From positions 1,674,001 through 1,738,000 of the forward strand of contig NC_085854.1 in NCBI RefSeq assembly GCF_020906515.1: a stretch of 64,000 nt of DNA, given 5' to 3'. Shown in pieces: positions 10,173 to 22,469 of the stretch; the stretch's first letter is position 1; each line of letters opens with the position of its first letter. Both the position numbers and the translations under genes were made by a program. The stretch comes from Vanrija pseudolonga. Lineage: Eukaryota > Basidiomycota > Tremellomycetes > Trichosporonales > Trichosporonaceae. The notes under the pieces were generated by a model. That model was not told the origin of the DNA. It saw only the letters and a list, made by a program, of their open reading frames with translations, and did not search any database.

Positions 10173-12914
10173 ATGGCCCCCTCCATCTCCTCCCTGACCA
10201 CCCACTATGCGCTCGTCATCGACGCCGGCTCGTCCGGCTCGCGCATGCAGATCTACTCCTGGCGCGACCCGGGCCTCGAGCGAGATGAGATTGTCTCAGA
10301 GGTCAAGGAGGCCAGAGCTGCAGGCGCGGGCAAGGGCAGCGGCATCGAGACCTCCAAGACTTGGTGGTGGTGGGACAGCATAAAGGGCAAGGGCAAGGCC
10401 AGCGCGGCGGATATGGAACGCCGCGCGCTCCGCCGCCTGGTCCGTGTCGGCAAGGGCGTCGAGGGTGACGGCTGGGTCAAGCGCGTCGAGCCAGGTGAGT
10501 TGGAGCTGCTCTGGATGCCGCTGACATCCAAGGCATCTCGACGGTCGCGCCAGAGGATATCCCAGGATACCTCCAGCCATTGATGCAGCACGCGCTCGAT
10601 CACATCCCGCCCTCACAGCTATCGTCAACGCCAATCTTCGTGCTCGCGACGGCGGGCATGCGACTCCTCAACCCAGAGGCTCAGAATGCGATCCTGCAAG
10701 CGACGTGCGATACACTGAAGAAGGACTACCCCTTCAAGCTAAATGAGGCGTCATCTGCCGGACCATGTGGCGACAGCGTGCGCATCATCTCGGGCGAGGA
10801 GGAGGGCATCTGGGGCTGGGTGGCCGTAAACTACCTCATGGACGGGTTTGGGCACGCGCCAGAACTAGCCCATGCCCAAGGAGCCGTGGGCCACGACCAT
10901 CTCCTGCCCCTCGCTCCGCTCGCCTCGGCGCCGCCGGGAAGCAAGGACTCGGTCACCCCAGTGGACATTAGCCACCACTCGCCGACGTTTGGTTTCCTGG
11001 ACATGGGCGGCGCATCGACGCAACTCGCTTTCTCACCGTCGGCGGAAGAGCTCGAGCACTCCCGCTTCCCGAAGTCGGACCTCGCGACCGTGTCGCTGCG
11101 CCTGCTCTCAGGGGAGCTCGTGGAATGGCCGGTGTTTGCAGCCTCGTGGCTCGGTTTCGGAACAAACCAGGTTCGAGGGCGGTATGTCGATGCCACTGTC
11201 GAGCAGTGGAGGACCGACTTCAAGGCAAACGGTGTGGACCCAGCAAGAACAGACCCTATCGCCGACCCATGTCTACCAACTGGGCTCATTGTGCCGTCGC
11301 CCGACCCCACCAAACACCCCGACTTTATCGGCACCGGTTCGTTCTCGGAATGTCTAACGTCATTGAAACCATTGCTGTCGCACGACAAGCCGTGTCCAGC
11401 AAAGCACTGCTTGTTTGGCGGCCTGGCGACACCCCACATCGACTTCCACCGCAGCGATCAGCGAGGGTTCATCGGCATCTCAGAGTACTGGTACACTGCG
11501 CAGCAGGTGCTAGGCCTTGGCGGTGTGTGGGACTGGGCTGAATGGGAGCGGGGAATGAGCGGGTTCTGCGCACAGAACTGGGAGGAGATTGAGACCAAGG
11601 TCAAGAGCGGGCAGGGCTGGCGCGGAGAGCAGGTGGGTAGCAACGTCCATCTCCCGCTAACATCAGATCGAAATCAACCGCCTCCAGATGCAGTGCTTCA
11701 AGGGTGCGTGGATCTCCAATGTCCTGCACGAAGGCATCGGCATCCCCCGCCTAGTCGACAAGGGAGGCAGCGATACCCTCACTGGAGGTGACCTGGGTGA
11801 CACCAACGCCGAGGCGGAAAGAAGAGCAAAGGAGAAGGGCCTGTTCAACAAACCCAAACCCCACTTCCAGTCCATGGACGAGGTGGACGAGACGGCCATC
11901 TCATGGACACTGGGCAAGGTTGTCATCGAGGCGAGCCGGTCCGTCAGCGCGCTGAGCCCGCACAACCGCTTCCAGGCGCTGCAGGCGACCGTCACCGACC
12001 TCGGCCCAGCAGTCTGGGCCTACGTCGTGGTCGCGGCCATCCTCCTCACGCTGGCCTTCAACGCGGTGCGGCGGCGCACGCGGAATACGTTCCGTTCGCG
12101 CAAGTCGAGCTCTGCTGGGCTCAACGGCCGACCTCTCACCAGCAGCAGCTGGGTGCCGTGGTCGAGCGGCACGGCCACGCCCGAGCTGTACGCGCTCGAG
12201 GAGGGCAGCGGCAACCTCGGCGCACTCGGGTTCGAGGGCAAGCCGCGCGTACCCTCCGGCTCCGGGCGACTACGCCTCTGGTCCCGCCGCTTCACGCAGA
12301 TGCTGCGCCGTAGCTCCAGCTACAGCGGGCACGAGACGCCGCGCAAGCCGACAAGACACGCCAGCATGCCCGTTAGTGGCTCGTACTCGCCCGGCCTGGG
12401 GTGGGGATCGCAGCCCCCGAGTCCGCGCGAGGCGTCGGGCTCATCCTCTGCATTCTTTACCCCTGGGCTTGCGCGCTCGTCGCTCGCGTCAGCCTCCACG
12501 CGATCATTATCAGGCATGGAACATGCTCCGGCGTCTGGCGGCACAGCGACCCCGACCAGTCCACCACGCGCAAACGGCAGATCCAAGTCGGGCCCTGGAC
12601 GACCACGCGCCGTACGCAGCACGAGCAATGGCCTGCTTGAGCCTCATGGTGGCGGCGGCGGATGGAACGATCCCCCAATGGCGCTCTTTACGCCAGCGCC
12701 GTCTAATCCGTACGAGAGTGCAAGCAGCGGCGATGAATACTCGACCAAGCCTGCCAGCGGCGTGCTCACGCCGACTGCTGGACCAGGAGGCGAGCACGCC
12801 CTCTCGCGCAACTCGAGCCGCGTCAACCTCACGGAGATGGGCCAGGGGCTCGCCCAGCGCACAGCCAATCGCGGCAACAACACGCCACAAAAGGCTGGCG
12901 ACGGCGGCCCTTAG
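10173..12914 (+). CDS. YND1: Golgi apyrase (GDA1/CD39 family nucleoside di-/triphosphatase), Ynd1-like
   Basis: Hydrolyses NDPs and NTPs in the Golgi lumen to keep nucleotide-sugar import and glycosylation running. Exons 10173-10494, 10533-11632 and 11667-12914 give 889 residues; the introns are 38 and 34 nt. Apyrase conserved regions in order: VIDAGSSGSRMQIYSW (near residue 15), FVLATAGMRLL, GEEEGIWGWVAVNYL, FLDMGGASTQLAF, and RGFIGISEYWYT. There is no N-terminal anchor. One membrane segment (AVWAYVVVAAILLTLAFNAV, about residues 589-610) lies after the catalytic domain, the topology of yeast Ynd1 rather than Gda1. A Ser/Gly/Pro-rich tail of roughly 280 residues follows and should face the cytosol; in yeast this side is regulatory, which is only suggestive here. 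Confidence 0.93.
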
Positions 12915-13015
12915 GCGGACAATTTAGTATCTTGGTACCCATGGACCTTGCTTGCAGTAGACGGGGATAGGATGCATGCAAGAATTCATGTATGCGTGTA
13001 TGCTTGGTATAGGTT

Positions 13016-16000
13016 TCACAGGTTGGAGATGGTGTCGGTGGCGCCGGCGTCCATCGAGTGGACGTGCAGCTTGCCCTGCTGCTTCTTGAGCAGGAGTCGT
13101 CGAACCTAGGCGTCAGTGTGAGTTGGGTACGCTGACCTACCTCTCCCCAGACAGCCTCGCGAAGGCGAGTGACATCGTCGGTAGTCTCGGGCCGCATGCC
13201 GCTGTGTTGTCAGTTGTCGCCATCAAAAACGCACGGATAACTGACAGCAGGAAGTTGCGGCTGATCACCATTGCCTTCAGCGAAGATGACTCCTTCTGGG
13301 CGACCGGGATTGGCACAGTTTTGATGGTGTATGGGAGTCGGTCAGGAGTGTCAGTGTGTGGGATGCTGTACTGAGGCCACGCCTGGCGGATGGCCAGCCA
13401 CCACATGTAGACGCCTGGAGTCAGCCACGCCGCGCACCGCACTCACGATTGTCGAGGTCCTTGCCCTCTGGAGCATCTTGGAGGCCCGGGCCAACGACAT
13501 AGACTAGCAGCTTGCCAGTGGTCAGGTCGTGGCGGGCCGCGAGCCACGTATTCTCCCGCCCCCCATGCTTCATCAGAGAGACAATGACACGCGGTGGCTC
13601 CTTGAAACGGAAAGGCTGCCACAAGCTTTCGAGGATGAGCTTGGCGTCGGAGAACTGCTTCTGGGCCGGGGTCAGGCTGGCAGAGTTGACAATACTCACC
13701 GAGTGGACAGACTTGTTGATGCCATCCGCGATGTTGGGTGGGACAAAGAGTTTGTCGCAGACGAGTGGCGGCGTCATGTTCAGCCGCCGATGGATGTTTC
13801 TGAGGGGTTAGGTGAAGAGGCGATTACTAACCCACCGCTTGAAGATCAGCATTGTGTAGACGGCGAGAGGGAATTCTTCGACCTAAAGAGTCAGCTTTGC
13901 CCACGAGACCCACTGACCTGGAAACCAAGGGCCATCCTCTCGAGTGCCCGCACAAAAGAGTCCTCCTCCCACACGAGAGCCCAGCCGTACAATCGCTGGG
14001 TAACCAGGTCCCATGGCGCCGCTGGGACAGTAGACTTCATTTGGGGCATATCCACGCTCCCGTGGAACGCATGTGACCGATAAGTGGTGGTAGGCGACAT
14101 GGTCATGGAGAAGAGGTCGGCGGGCTTGACGGGAGGCGTGCTCATGGACACCATGCCTGCACTGCTGCTAGGCCTCGGTTCCGTGTTGGAGACTGATTTG
14201 GGGCCAACACTCTTTGAGGGCACTGGAGGAGGCTTTTCGGGCGTACGAACGCCAAACGTGCGTGCGTTGCTGGCTTCCGAGGGCGAACCTGAGGCGTTGT
14301 TTGTTGGCGAATGAGTCGTCCCGGTGGTTGTCTTGCTCGCAAGAGTGGTGGGCGGCTGGATCTCTATCCTAGGAGGACGGGGCATAAGGGGTGGTGTCTG
14401 ATCAGGCATATCCACCTCTGAGCCCCATGTCATGGTGTCTCGCTGCTTGGGTGTAGCCTCGTTAAGGTTCACGTTAGAGGCAGCGCCACGAGGGTCGCTC
14501 TCGGGTGACACTGTGGGAGCGACGGTGTGAATCGAACCGGGCTTTGCGTACCCAAAGTCGATGGTTTCACCTGCGTACGAATACGCAGGGTACGCAGAGA
14601 TGTTATTTAACGCGTTCTTCAGGACTTCCATGTCCTCGGCCGATGGACCAGTTCCAAAGATGACAGCTGCTTCGAGGGGGCCCTTGTCAGTTGACCTCTT
14701 CCCGAGCTCGGAGAAGCGGGCGTCAAAGGCTTCGAGGCGCTGGATAATTTCGTTGGCCCACGGGGGTGGACTCTGTTGCTGGAGCGTGGGTAGGGCCACT
14801 TGATCTTTGCTTACTCTGGTGCTCCTGTCGCTGGGAGTCGATGGCTCAGGAGCGGGCGCGGACTGTGGCACCGAAGGCATTTTGGCAACAATCTCGGCCT
14901 TTGATGCCTGCTTGGACAACTTGGCCGCTGCCTCAACCATTGAATGGGGGATTGTAGCCTCCTCTGTCTTTGCCCGGTGATGTTTCTTCTTCTTGATGGC
15001 CAATGGCGAGGTCATGTGAATCGGCGGAGGACTTTGCTGATTTATTAGTGGCATTCCCAAACGTCACTCACCTCGCCGTGCTCCTTGATATCCTTGAGTT
15101 CAATAACACGAGCGCGTGCGGCGCGCATGAGCGCCTTCTTTGCCTGCTCGCCAACCAAGTTCAACCGCGCGGCATCGAGAAGTTGACAGAGCGTCTCGTC
15201 GTGGAACGAGCTCTGCTCGACCATGTTGTGGACGTTGGTCGTGGTTGTCGGGGCGTACGACGGGGCTTTGAAAGTGGCTTCGCTGAGCACATCGGAGAAG
15301 TACGACAGTGGGGCACTCTGTTGGCGAGAATGGCTGTGTCCGGCCTTGGGAGTCTGTTGGGTAGCAGCTTGCGGCTCGTCACGACTTGGCGGGTTGACCA
15401 CAATCGCGCGCTCAGACTTTTGCCTCACCCGCGGGGTCGCCTCCTCCTGTTGTAAGTCAGCATCGATCACCCGCCAACAACATCCACCCACATCCATTAC
15501 AGTCTCCACATAGGCACTTTGTTGGTCCACGCGGACCTCGTTGATCTTCGCCACCTGCACTGGAGCAGCAGCGAATCTCAAGCTGTCCATGTACATTGCA
15601 GGGCTGGTCGTGTGGAAGATGAACGGCGGATCCTGTGGCACTGCGGCGGGCGGCATGCTCGTGGCCCTGTCCTCGGTGCGCTTGGGCGCGTGTGGCGTGT
15701 TGGCCGCCGAGGCGATCGGCCTGCCATTCTCATGGGCAATATGTCCAAAGGAGGTGTCGGTTGAAGTCGGGAGTGTCTCAAACGTATCAGGTCGGAACGG
15801 GCTGCCGAGCTTCGCAATCGGCGCCACGGCTGGCTTGCCCTGATTCGCCACGAGCTGCGCGAAGGTGTCTGCGCGCGCCTTCTCTCTCTCCTGGGTGACG
15901 AACGCTTCTTCAATCGAGAAGGGGAACTCGCGGCGTTGTTTGTGGATCCGGGGCAAGACCACGGCAGGTGGCAGCGCGAAGGGCTGTTTCTCGAGCGTCT

Positions 16001-16897
16001 GGGCCGGCGGCATCGAGTGTGACTGGCGCGGCGTCGTCTTCTTTTCCTTCGACTTGGCAGGCTGTGTGTCAGCACAGTGGTCAACACTTGTACAAACCTT
16101 TGAAGCCTTCATGAGGGGAGCTGTGTCCTGCTTAAAGGACCCCTCGGCCGGCGTCCCGCCAAACGTCCCCGGCGTGGAGGGGAAATCCCGCAGGCTGGGG
16201 AACGCCAGCATGGCCTTGTCAACGTCGGCTGCCAGTCCGGCGCCGCGGCTGAGCACATCGTCCTCATGCCGGCGGGGGCTGGGAGGAACCGGGTCCTGCT
16301 CCTCGACGAGCGCGGCGAAGGTCAGTGCAGAGGGAGGTTTGGGGACGGTAGGTAAAGGAGGTGGCGAGTAGAGTGACTGCGGGCGGGTGGGAGCTGGGCG
16401 GGTGTTAGCGAGCGAACGAGCCAGCGCCGACGCGGCACTCACGAGCGGGGTACGGCCCGACGAGGCCCATGGGCTCTTCGTATACCTGGTTCCGCAAGCC
16501 GTTGACCCAAGGCAAGACTGCGTGTGAGTGAGTTGGGGCTGGCGGGCTGGTCCTTGTCCTCCTTACCTTTTGCCTGCGTCGTCGGCGTCATGTCCGCAGC
16601 GCCGCCGCCATGCGCGGCATAGTTGGGCACCGGCGCCGAGCTGTGGCGGGATTTGGGCTTTGGCGGCATTGGAACTGTGGGCGGAGCGGTGGCGCGGGGG
16701 GGCACGCCGCCGGCGCCGGCCAGCTGCTCGTTGTTGGGCGAGTATCGGCGCACCGGCGGCGGCAGGGCAGGCGCAGGCGGCAGAGGCGGGGGCGACGGCG
16801 TGCTCGGAAACACTAGTGGGTTGTCGGGTGGTTCCACGGGGTCCGCTTTGCGCGAGGTGCGGAAGAGGTTGATTGTGTTCTTTACTATTGCTGGCAT
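13016..16897 (-). CDS. uncharacterised protein with Pro/Ser-rich middle and conserved ends
   Basis: Function not recognised. The start at 16897 reads MPAIVKNTINLFRTSRKADP. A short exon near 16.5 kb encodes the conserved-looking LPWVNGLRNQVYEEP then MGLVGPYPA. A long low-complexity middle follows, rich in Pro, Ser and Thr, with a helical patch (LCQLLDAARLNLVGEQAKKA) and a Lys/His basic stretch (AIKKKKHHRAKTEE). The C-terminal quarter looks globular: WDLVTQRLYGWALVWEEDSF, CDKLFVPPNIADGIN, LILESLWQPFRFKEPPRVIV, WWLAIRQAWPQYSIP, and after two short introns REAVWGEVRRLLLKKQQGKL, ending at 13016 in DTISNL. Roughly ten exons with small introns. The C-terminal block may be a fungal-specific domain; I know of no biochemical role. 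Confidence 0.75.
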
Positions 16898-17656
16898 TGT
16901 AGTGGTGGAGCGAGGAAGGGAGAAGGGAGAAGAGAAGGGGCAACGGCGATGATCAGTGGGCTGGCCGGGTGGATCAAAGAGAAAAGGAAGGAAGAGACGA
17001 GTGTTGACGACGACGACGACGAAGAGTGTCACTCTCTCTCTCTCTCTCGCATCAGTGAGTGAGTCTGTTAATCAGCGCAGAGCGCGGCCCACAGCCGCTG
17101 CTGCTGGCCGTCTGTGCGGCGGTCCGAGCGCAGCGGCGGCGAGAAGCACACTGCCTGCTGGCAACTCGGCGCAGGCCCCGCCGTGTTTGTGCACTCTGCG
17201 CACGGGCCGCTGCGGTCATGTTTGTGTCGCACCGCTGACGACATGGGACGGTGGGATCTGGCCTGGCGTGCAGCATGTGTGGTGATCGTGCGAGCGCGAA
17301 GCGTGTCGGCGTGTTGGCGGTCTCACGATGCACCGCTCACCGCTGTGCAGCAACGAGCACACGGCCGACACGATACTGGGTGGGTACGTCGACGTCGCAA
17401 AGGACTCTCGCTCTCGCAGCGTTACATTCGACGATTAACCATTATTGCCGCCATGCGCCATGCGCCATGCGCCATTGTCAGCGCCACGCCACGGACCGAC
17501 TGACCGACAGAAGCTTGCCGCCAAGCCGACGCCACCTCCGTCGCCTGATTTAGCCATCAACAAAACTTACGCCAAGATGACACGGTGCATATGGGTACAG
17601 TCTCACGATGGGTACAATGTGCTCCTCCAAATGATCTCCATGCTCTCCGACGACGC
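16898..17656. promoter_or_regulatory. upstream region of the uncharacterised gene, with simple repeats
   Basis: 759 bp between the minus-strand start at 16897 and the stop of the DUF2985 gene at 17657. It contains a GAC triplet run near 17005-17022, a CT run near 17030-17048 and, at 17451-17471, three exact head-to-tail copies of the 7-mer ccatgcg. No gene was recognised. Confidence 0.5.
17451..17471. repeat. 7-bp tandem repeat, three exact copies
   Basis: The 7-mer ccatgcg occurs three times without change, followed by a partial copy (ccat). It lies upstream of the minus-strand gene starting at 16897. It could be a cluster of binding sites or simple slippage. Confidence 0.8.
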
Positions 17657-19897
17657 CTAGATACTACCTCTAGGCTCGCGCTTGTGCAACAGCTCGGGTA
17701 GCACGGGCAGCTCGGTCGTCGGCGTGAGCTTGCTCGACACCTTTGCGAGCTCGTCGCTGTCCTCTGACGACTCGGAGACCGAGCCCAGTGGCTTGGGAAT
17801 GTTGCCTGGCGCATCGGGCGTAATGTCGATGGTGGCGCGTCTCTTCGGGTGGTACTTGCCGCTGTCGATCGGGTCCACGAGCTCGGCCTCGTGCTTCTGC
17901 TCCAGACCAGAGATGGTGGCGCGGCGTGGGCGTCTGACCTGGGGGTCGACGGGCTGGTCGACGCCGAGCGCCTCACGGAGCTTGTCCTCGACGGCCTTGG
18001 TCTTCTTGGTGCGCACACCGCCCTGCCAGATGAGAACACCGGCGCTGTGGTGTGAGTTGTGGCTCAACATCAAGGGGGTTGCTCAACTCACGCAATACCA
18101 CAAAGGAATGAGAGGGGGATCAGCGAGCCAGTGGTCCACGCCGGACGCTTGTGGTAGTTCATGCCCCACATGCATCCACAGAGGATGCTGAGGGGGTTAG
18201 TAGCTGGCAACGTCGGCCGGCCGGTCCCACTCACCACTGGAAGAACGAATTGCCGTCCATGAGAATCGTGTTCCACAAGGCCAACGTAATAGGGAAGGCG
18301 CGGTGCGTGGCATTCGCGTGAGGGCGGTACCACGTCTGCGACTTTGCAAACTTGTCCTGCTGGTATCTCAACTGGTCCTGGTCCTTCTCCGAGAGCACCT
18401 GCTGGAAGCCTGGGATGGTGCGCGGGTCGGGCAGGTCGTCGGGATCATCGATGGGGGGCAGGCCAGCCTTCTTGCGCAGGCGCTTGTCCTTCATCTTGAG
18501 GGTGTGGATGATGGACATGCGGTACGTGTCGATTGCGCGCCACGGAATGAGGCCGACACCAGTGACGGTGAAGAGGCCGTTGACGATCTGGGAACAGATC
18601 TCGACCCACTTGTCCTTCCAGTGCTTGTTGGGCGTCTTGATCCACCCGAGGAGGAAGAGCACGAGGGCAGCGCCCCAGAAGGCGACGAGGAAGCCGTAGA
18701 TAGCAGTCACGATTCCCATGGGTGTCTTCAAGAACGCCCACAGACCACGGAGGGCACGCTTGGCCTTTTCTCTACGCTTGGCCCGGAGGACGTGCTTGAC
18801 GTGCCGGTCGAGCTCGTGTTCGTCGGCTACCTCGTCGGCCTCCTCGGTCAACTCCTCGTCCATCTGCTTTGACACAACCTCTTTGAGGGGCACATCTTCA
18901 GTCGGCGACAGCGGCCCAAGGTCTATCTTGTCCTTGTCCCCTCCGCCAGGCAGGAACCGCTTGACAGTGTTGGAGCGCGAGCGCCCGCCCGACTTGCCGA
19001 GCGACGTGCGCCGCTTAGGGCCATTCAGCCCCGTCTCGTCACCGTCGTCAGCGTACTCGGGCAGGCTGTGGTCCGAGGGCGTGCGGGGCAGTACAAGGTT
19101 TGGGCGGCGGGTCCACAGACCAGGGATGTTGGGAAACATGATGCCATTCGTGACGTTTTGGAGGTGGTTCACTGCGGGTCAGGGCTCCACCAGCAGCACA
19201 GCAACTTACCGGTTCCGACCTCGGGGTCGACGACATCCAGCAGGCCAACCACATCGTCGTGCAGCTCGCCAGCGTGGTCCGCAACGGCCGTGTCAGCCTC
19301 GTCGGGCATGATGACGTTGATGCTCGAGCGGCGCTCGGCGTCCTCGCTCGCGCGCCCCTCCTCGGCGTCAGGCATGCGGAGGAAGTTGGCATAGCGCGAT
19401 GGGGCGGTAGACGGCGAGGTCGGCGAGTTGAGGACCACGCTGACCGTGTGCGAGCGGGAGCGGCGGCGCGCCGGCGTCGCCCCAGTGCGGGTTGCAGGCG
19501 ACGCCGCGGAGGGGCCAGTGCCGGCCGATGCGCGGCTCAGCCGGGACTGGTTGGACGAGATGGAGCCGGAGCGCTGCACGCCGCCTGTGCCCGTCGTGGT
19601 GTCGAGCTGCGGCAGGCCGCGGAGCGGGGTCGAGGATGACATGGGCGCGCGGATGGCTGCCGCCGAGAGCGAGCGCGATGGGAGTGGGCGCGGCGGGCGC
19701 GGTCCAGACGGGTGCGATGGCGGTTGGAGCACTCGCGACCCCCTCGGCGAGGATGTTGCTGCCGCTGCTGTTGAGGTTGCTGCAGTGCTAGACGACTGCC
19801 GCGCCGGGCCGTCCTCTGCGATGGGAGTAAGGGACGGGGGCTGTGGTGGCAGGGGCTCGTCAAAGCCGCCGCCTGCACTGGGTTCAGGATACGCCAT
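17657..19897 (-). CDS. DUF2985 family membrane protein
   Basis: Fungal membrane protein of unknown function. The N-terminal 240 residues from ATG 19897 are low-complexity (Ser/Pro/Arg/Thr). The family core follows: a charged helix (DEHELDRHVKHVLRAKRREK), membrane segment IVTAIYGFLVAFWGAALVLF, then GWIKTPNKHWKDKWVEICSQ, the highly conserved NGLFTVTGVGLIPWRAIDTY, and LPDPRTIPGFQQVLSEKDQD. Further hydrophobic stretches are AFPITLALWNTILMDGNSFF and, in a separate short exon, GSLIPLSFLCGIAAGVLIWQ. The C-terminus is charged and ends HKREPRGSI. Four exons; introns are about 40-48 nt. The family is recognised from the VTGVGLIPWR block; no activity can be assigned. Confidence 0.87.
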
Positions 19898-20541
19898 GGC
19901 GGTGGGTGGGTGGGGTGGGGGGGAGTGGTGGCTGTTTGTCGTGCGAGAGGTTGTTGCCTTGCCTTTATCAATGAGTGTCGAGGGTGAGATGGGGGGGAGG
20001 TTGCTGCTTGTCAACGGGGGGGAGTGGGGTGTGGTGCTATGTACTGCTAGCTCGCAGATCCCTCCCTTCTTCTCCCTGTGTACATATGAGTCGTCCTGGC
20101 TGACATTACATCACTGTTAAAAAAACACCTGGTGCAGGCGTGCAGCAGCATGCGCCTTGCGGCAGGTGCCGTGTGTTGTGTTGGTTGCTGCATTGCAGAC
20201 ACCGCCAGTCAGCGCAGAGCAGCGCGGCGCGGCGGCCCACTGTATTGATTAAACGAGAACTAAGGGGCTGCCGAAGGGGCGCCGGGGCGGTAACTACATA
20301 ACGCTCCTGCTGCCGCCCACACCACGCTGCCTGCCAGGCTACGGAATTTACGGCTCAAGCCTACGGCCCCACTTTGCTTGCCACTTGCCGCCGCTGGTGG
20401 CCAGGGACCATACGGCTCTGACGAGGGCCGCGACCGATCGAGTGCTTCGGCCACGCCTCGGGCATTCAAACGGCTTGACAACTGGTACCATGCATACTGG
20501 GAGACTGCCACTCGCAATTCGGATGTACGGCGTGGCGTGCA
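19898..20541. promoter_or_regulatory. upstream region of the DUF2985 gene
   Basis: 644 bp between the DUF2985 start (19897) and the ATG22 stop (20542). Near the start it is strongly G-rich on the + strand (19903-20035), so the mRNA leader would be C-rich. An A-run (20118-20124) lies further up. No gene was recognised. Confidence 0.4.
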
Positions 20542-22469
20542 CTAGACGGCAGTGTCGACGTCGTCGTCGTCCCCTTCGGCCCAAGTCTCAGCCTTGCGCA
20601 CCGACCACGCGGCGGCCTGCTGCACCCCGTCGTGCATGCGCACTCTGAGCAGGACAGGGACGGGCAGGGCAAGCATGAGCGTGAGGAACACGAACCCGAG
20701 CCGGATGTTGCCCGACACATCGGCGATGATGCCGACGATGAACGGGCCGATGAAGGACGCCGACTTGTCGGTAAGCGAGAAGAGGGAGAAGAAGGTCGAC
20801 TCGTGCCCCGGCGGGATGAGCTCGGCGTACACTGCGCGGGCGTACGAGTTGAACGGGCCGTAGAGCTGCGCGCAGGGGTGGTCAGTGATGTGGCGACGCG
20901 ACGCGATGTCGGGAGCGAGGCCTAGGGACACGGCCGCCGGCAACCCGAACAGAACGCAACTCACAAAGCCAAACCAAGCCGCCGCGACGTACATCTCCGC
21001 CTCGGTCCGCAGCCCGCCAAAGGGCAGCACCAGGCCAGCGCACGCATACAGCGGGAGCACCTGCGCGCCGACGACGACATAGATGAGGAAGTAGAGGTTG
21101 GAGAGGCCGAGGCGCGCCTGCACCCGCGGCGCGAGGATGGATGAGACGACGGCGAACAGCTGCACGAGCAGCCCGATAACGATGACTTTGGCGGCGGACA
21201 TGTGCAGCGTCGACGAGGCGTACAGGATGGCCGTGTACGTTGTCGTGTGGAAGCCTGGGGGTGTGAGCGGGGCGGCGTGTCGGGCGCGGCGCGACTGCCA
21301 CCAGCTGCTCGTCTTCCACCTCACACCGCGCACTCACCATCACTCAGAAACACCCAAGCAAGGAGATAAGTAAACAGATTCGGCAGCGTCTTCATCTCAC
21401 TAGGCCGGATCATGCTCCCGACATGCACCCACGCCGCGCGGAGCCAGTGGCGCGGCGCGCGCTCTTTGGGGCCGGACGGCAGCCCTAGGCCAGCGGGGAC
21501 CGTCCACACGCCCCACCAGAGCCCGCTGAGCCCGACCGCGAGGGACAGAGAGCGTGTCGACCCGCCCCCTGCCGCAACGGGGATGGCGAGCAGCGCGAGC
21601 ATCGCGACGCCGGAGAAGAAGCCGATGGCGACGCCCGTGCTGCTGAGCCGCGCGGTGGTCGCGGAGAACAGCGCGGCGTACTTTGCCGTCGCTGCGCCGC
21701 TGTCGTCCAGGAGCGGCGCGTCCTCCTCCCCAGCCGGGGTGTCGGGCGGCGCGTCGACACCCCCCTCGCCATTCCCATTCGAGACCCCGTCGAGCGCAGC
21801 CTTGGCCGCCGCCACCGTGGGGTCCTCGCGCGCCAAGCCGGGCAAGAAGGCATTCGCGCACACGATGCTCGCGCCGTACGTGAAATTCCCCACGATCGTG
21901 ATGGCCGCCGCAACGAGCGGGAGCCAGTGTGAAGGCCGCGACGGGATCACGAGGAAGAGCGCGCCGGTCGAGCTGCCTACCGTCGCGAAGGAAAGCAGCA
22001 GCTTCTTGCGCCAGTAGGCCGAGTCGGCGAGCGCGCCGATCGAGATGATGACCAGCGCTTGCGTCAAGACGGCTGCCGACTTGACGTACATCCTGCGAGC
22101 GGCGTCAGCCAGCTGCGGCGCCGCACTGCGCACTGCGCGTGTGAACTAACGAGAACGACGTCGTGTCCACCCACTTGCCGAGGATGCGCGCCTTGCACAC
22201 CGCCTCGGTCGTCGCTTCCAGCGCGCACGGCTTGGTGAGCTCTGGCGCCTCGAAGCCGATCTCGCGAGCCATGCCTGGGCCAGTCAGCGGGCGCCGCGGT
22301 GGGGTTGCGGGGTTGTACACTCACGTTCCAGCGTGATGGGGAGGAAGATGGCCTGGGGTTAGCTCGCTGTCACAAGGCCGCGCCCGCTCACCAGAGCACA
22401 CGCCACGAACACCTCGGCGGCGAACGCGTACGTGTACCATGCTAGCACATGGCGTTCTGGCACTTTCAT
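20542..22469 (-). CDS. ATG22: Atg22-like vacuolar amino-acid effluxer (UMF1/MFS type)
   Basis: Vacuolar membrane transporter that returns amino acids to the cytosol after autophagic breakdown. The start at 22469 reads MKVPERHVLAWYTYAFAAEV; two small exons add AIFLPITLER and MAREIGFEAPELTKP, the typical Atg22 opening (ITLEQLAREQG-like). Other family marks are KSAAVLTQALVIISIGALAD, YGASIVCANAFLPGLA, WTVPAGLGLPSGPKERAPR, TYTAILYASSTLHMSAAKVI and, in the last exon, AELIPPGHESTFFSLFSLTD followed by KSASFIGPFIVGIIAD. About 11-12 hydrophobic segments with a cytosolic loop rich in Asp/Pro/Gly after segment four. The C-terminus is acidic (EGDDDDVDTAV). At least four short introns interrupt the gene. 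Confidence 0.92.

Noticed and set aside
13016-13800. Ulp1-like cysteine protease resemblance in the C-terminal block of the unknown protein (LFVPPNI ... TWLAARHDL ... WWLAIRQ)
   Set aside because: No clear catalytic His-Asp-Cys arrangement could be placed; the similarity is only in strand spacing.
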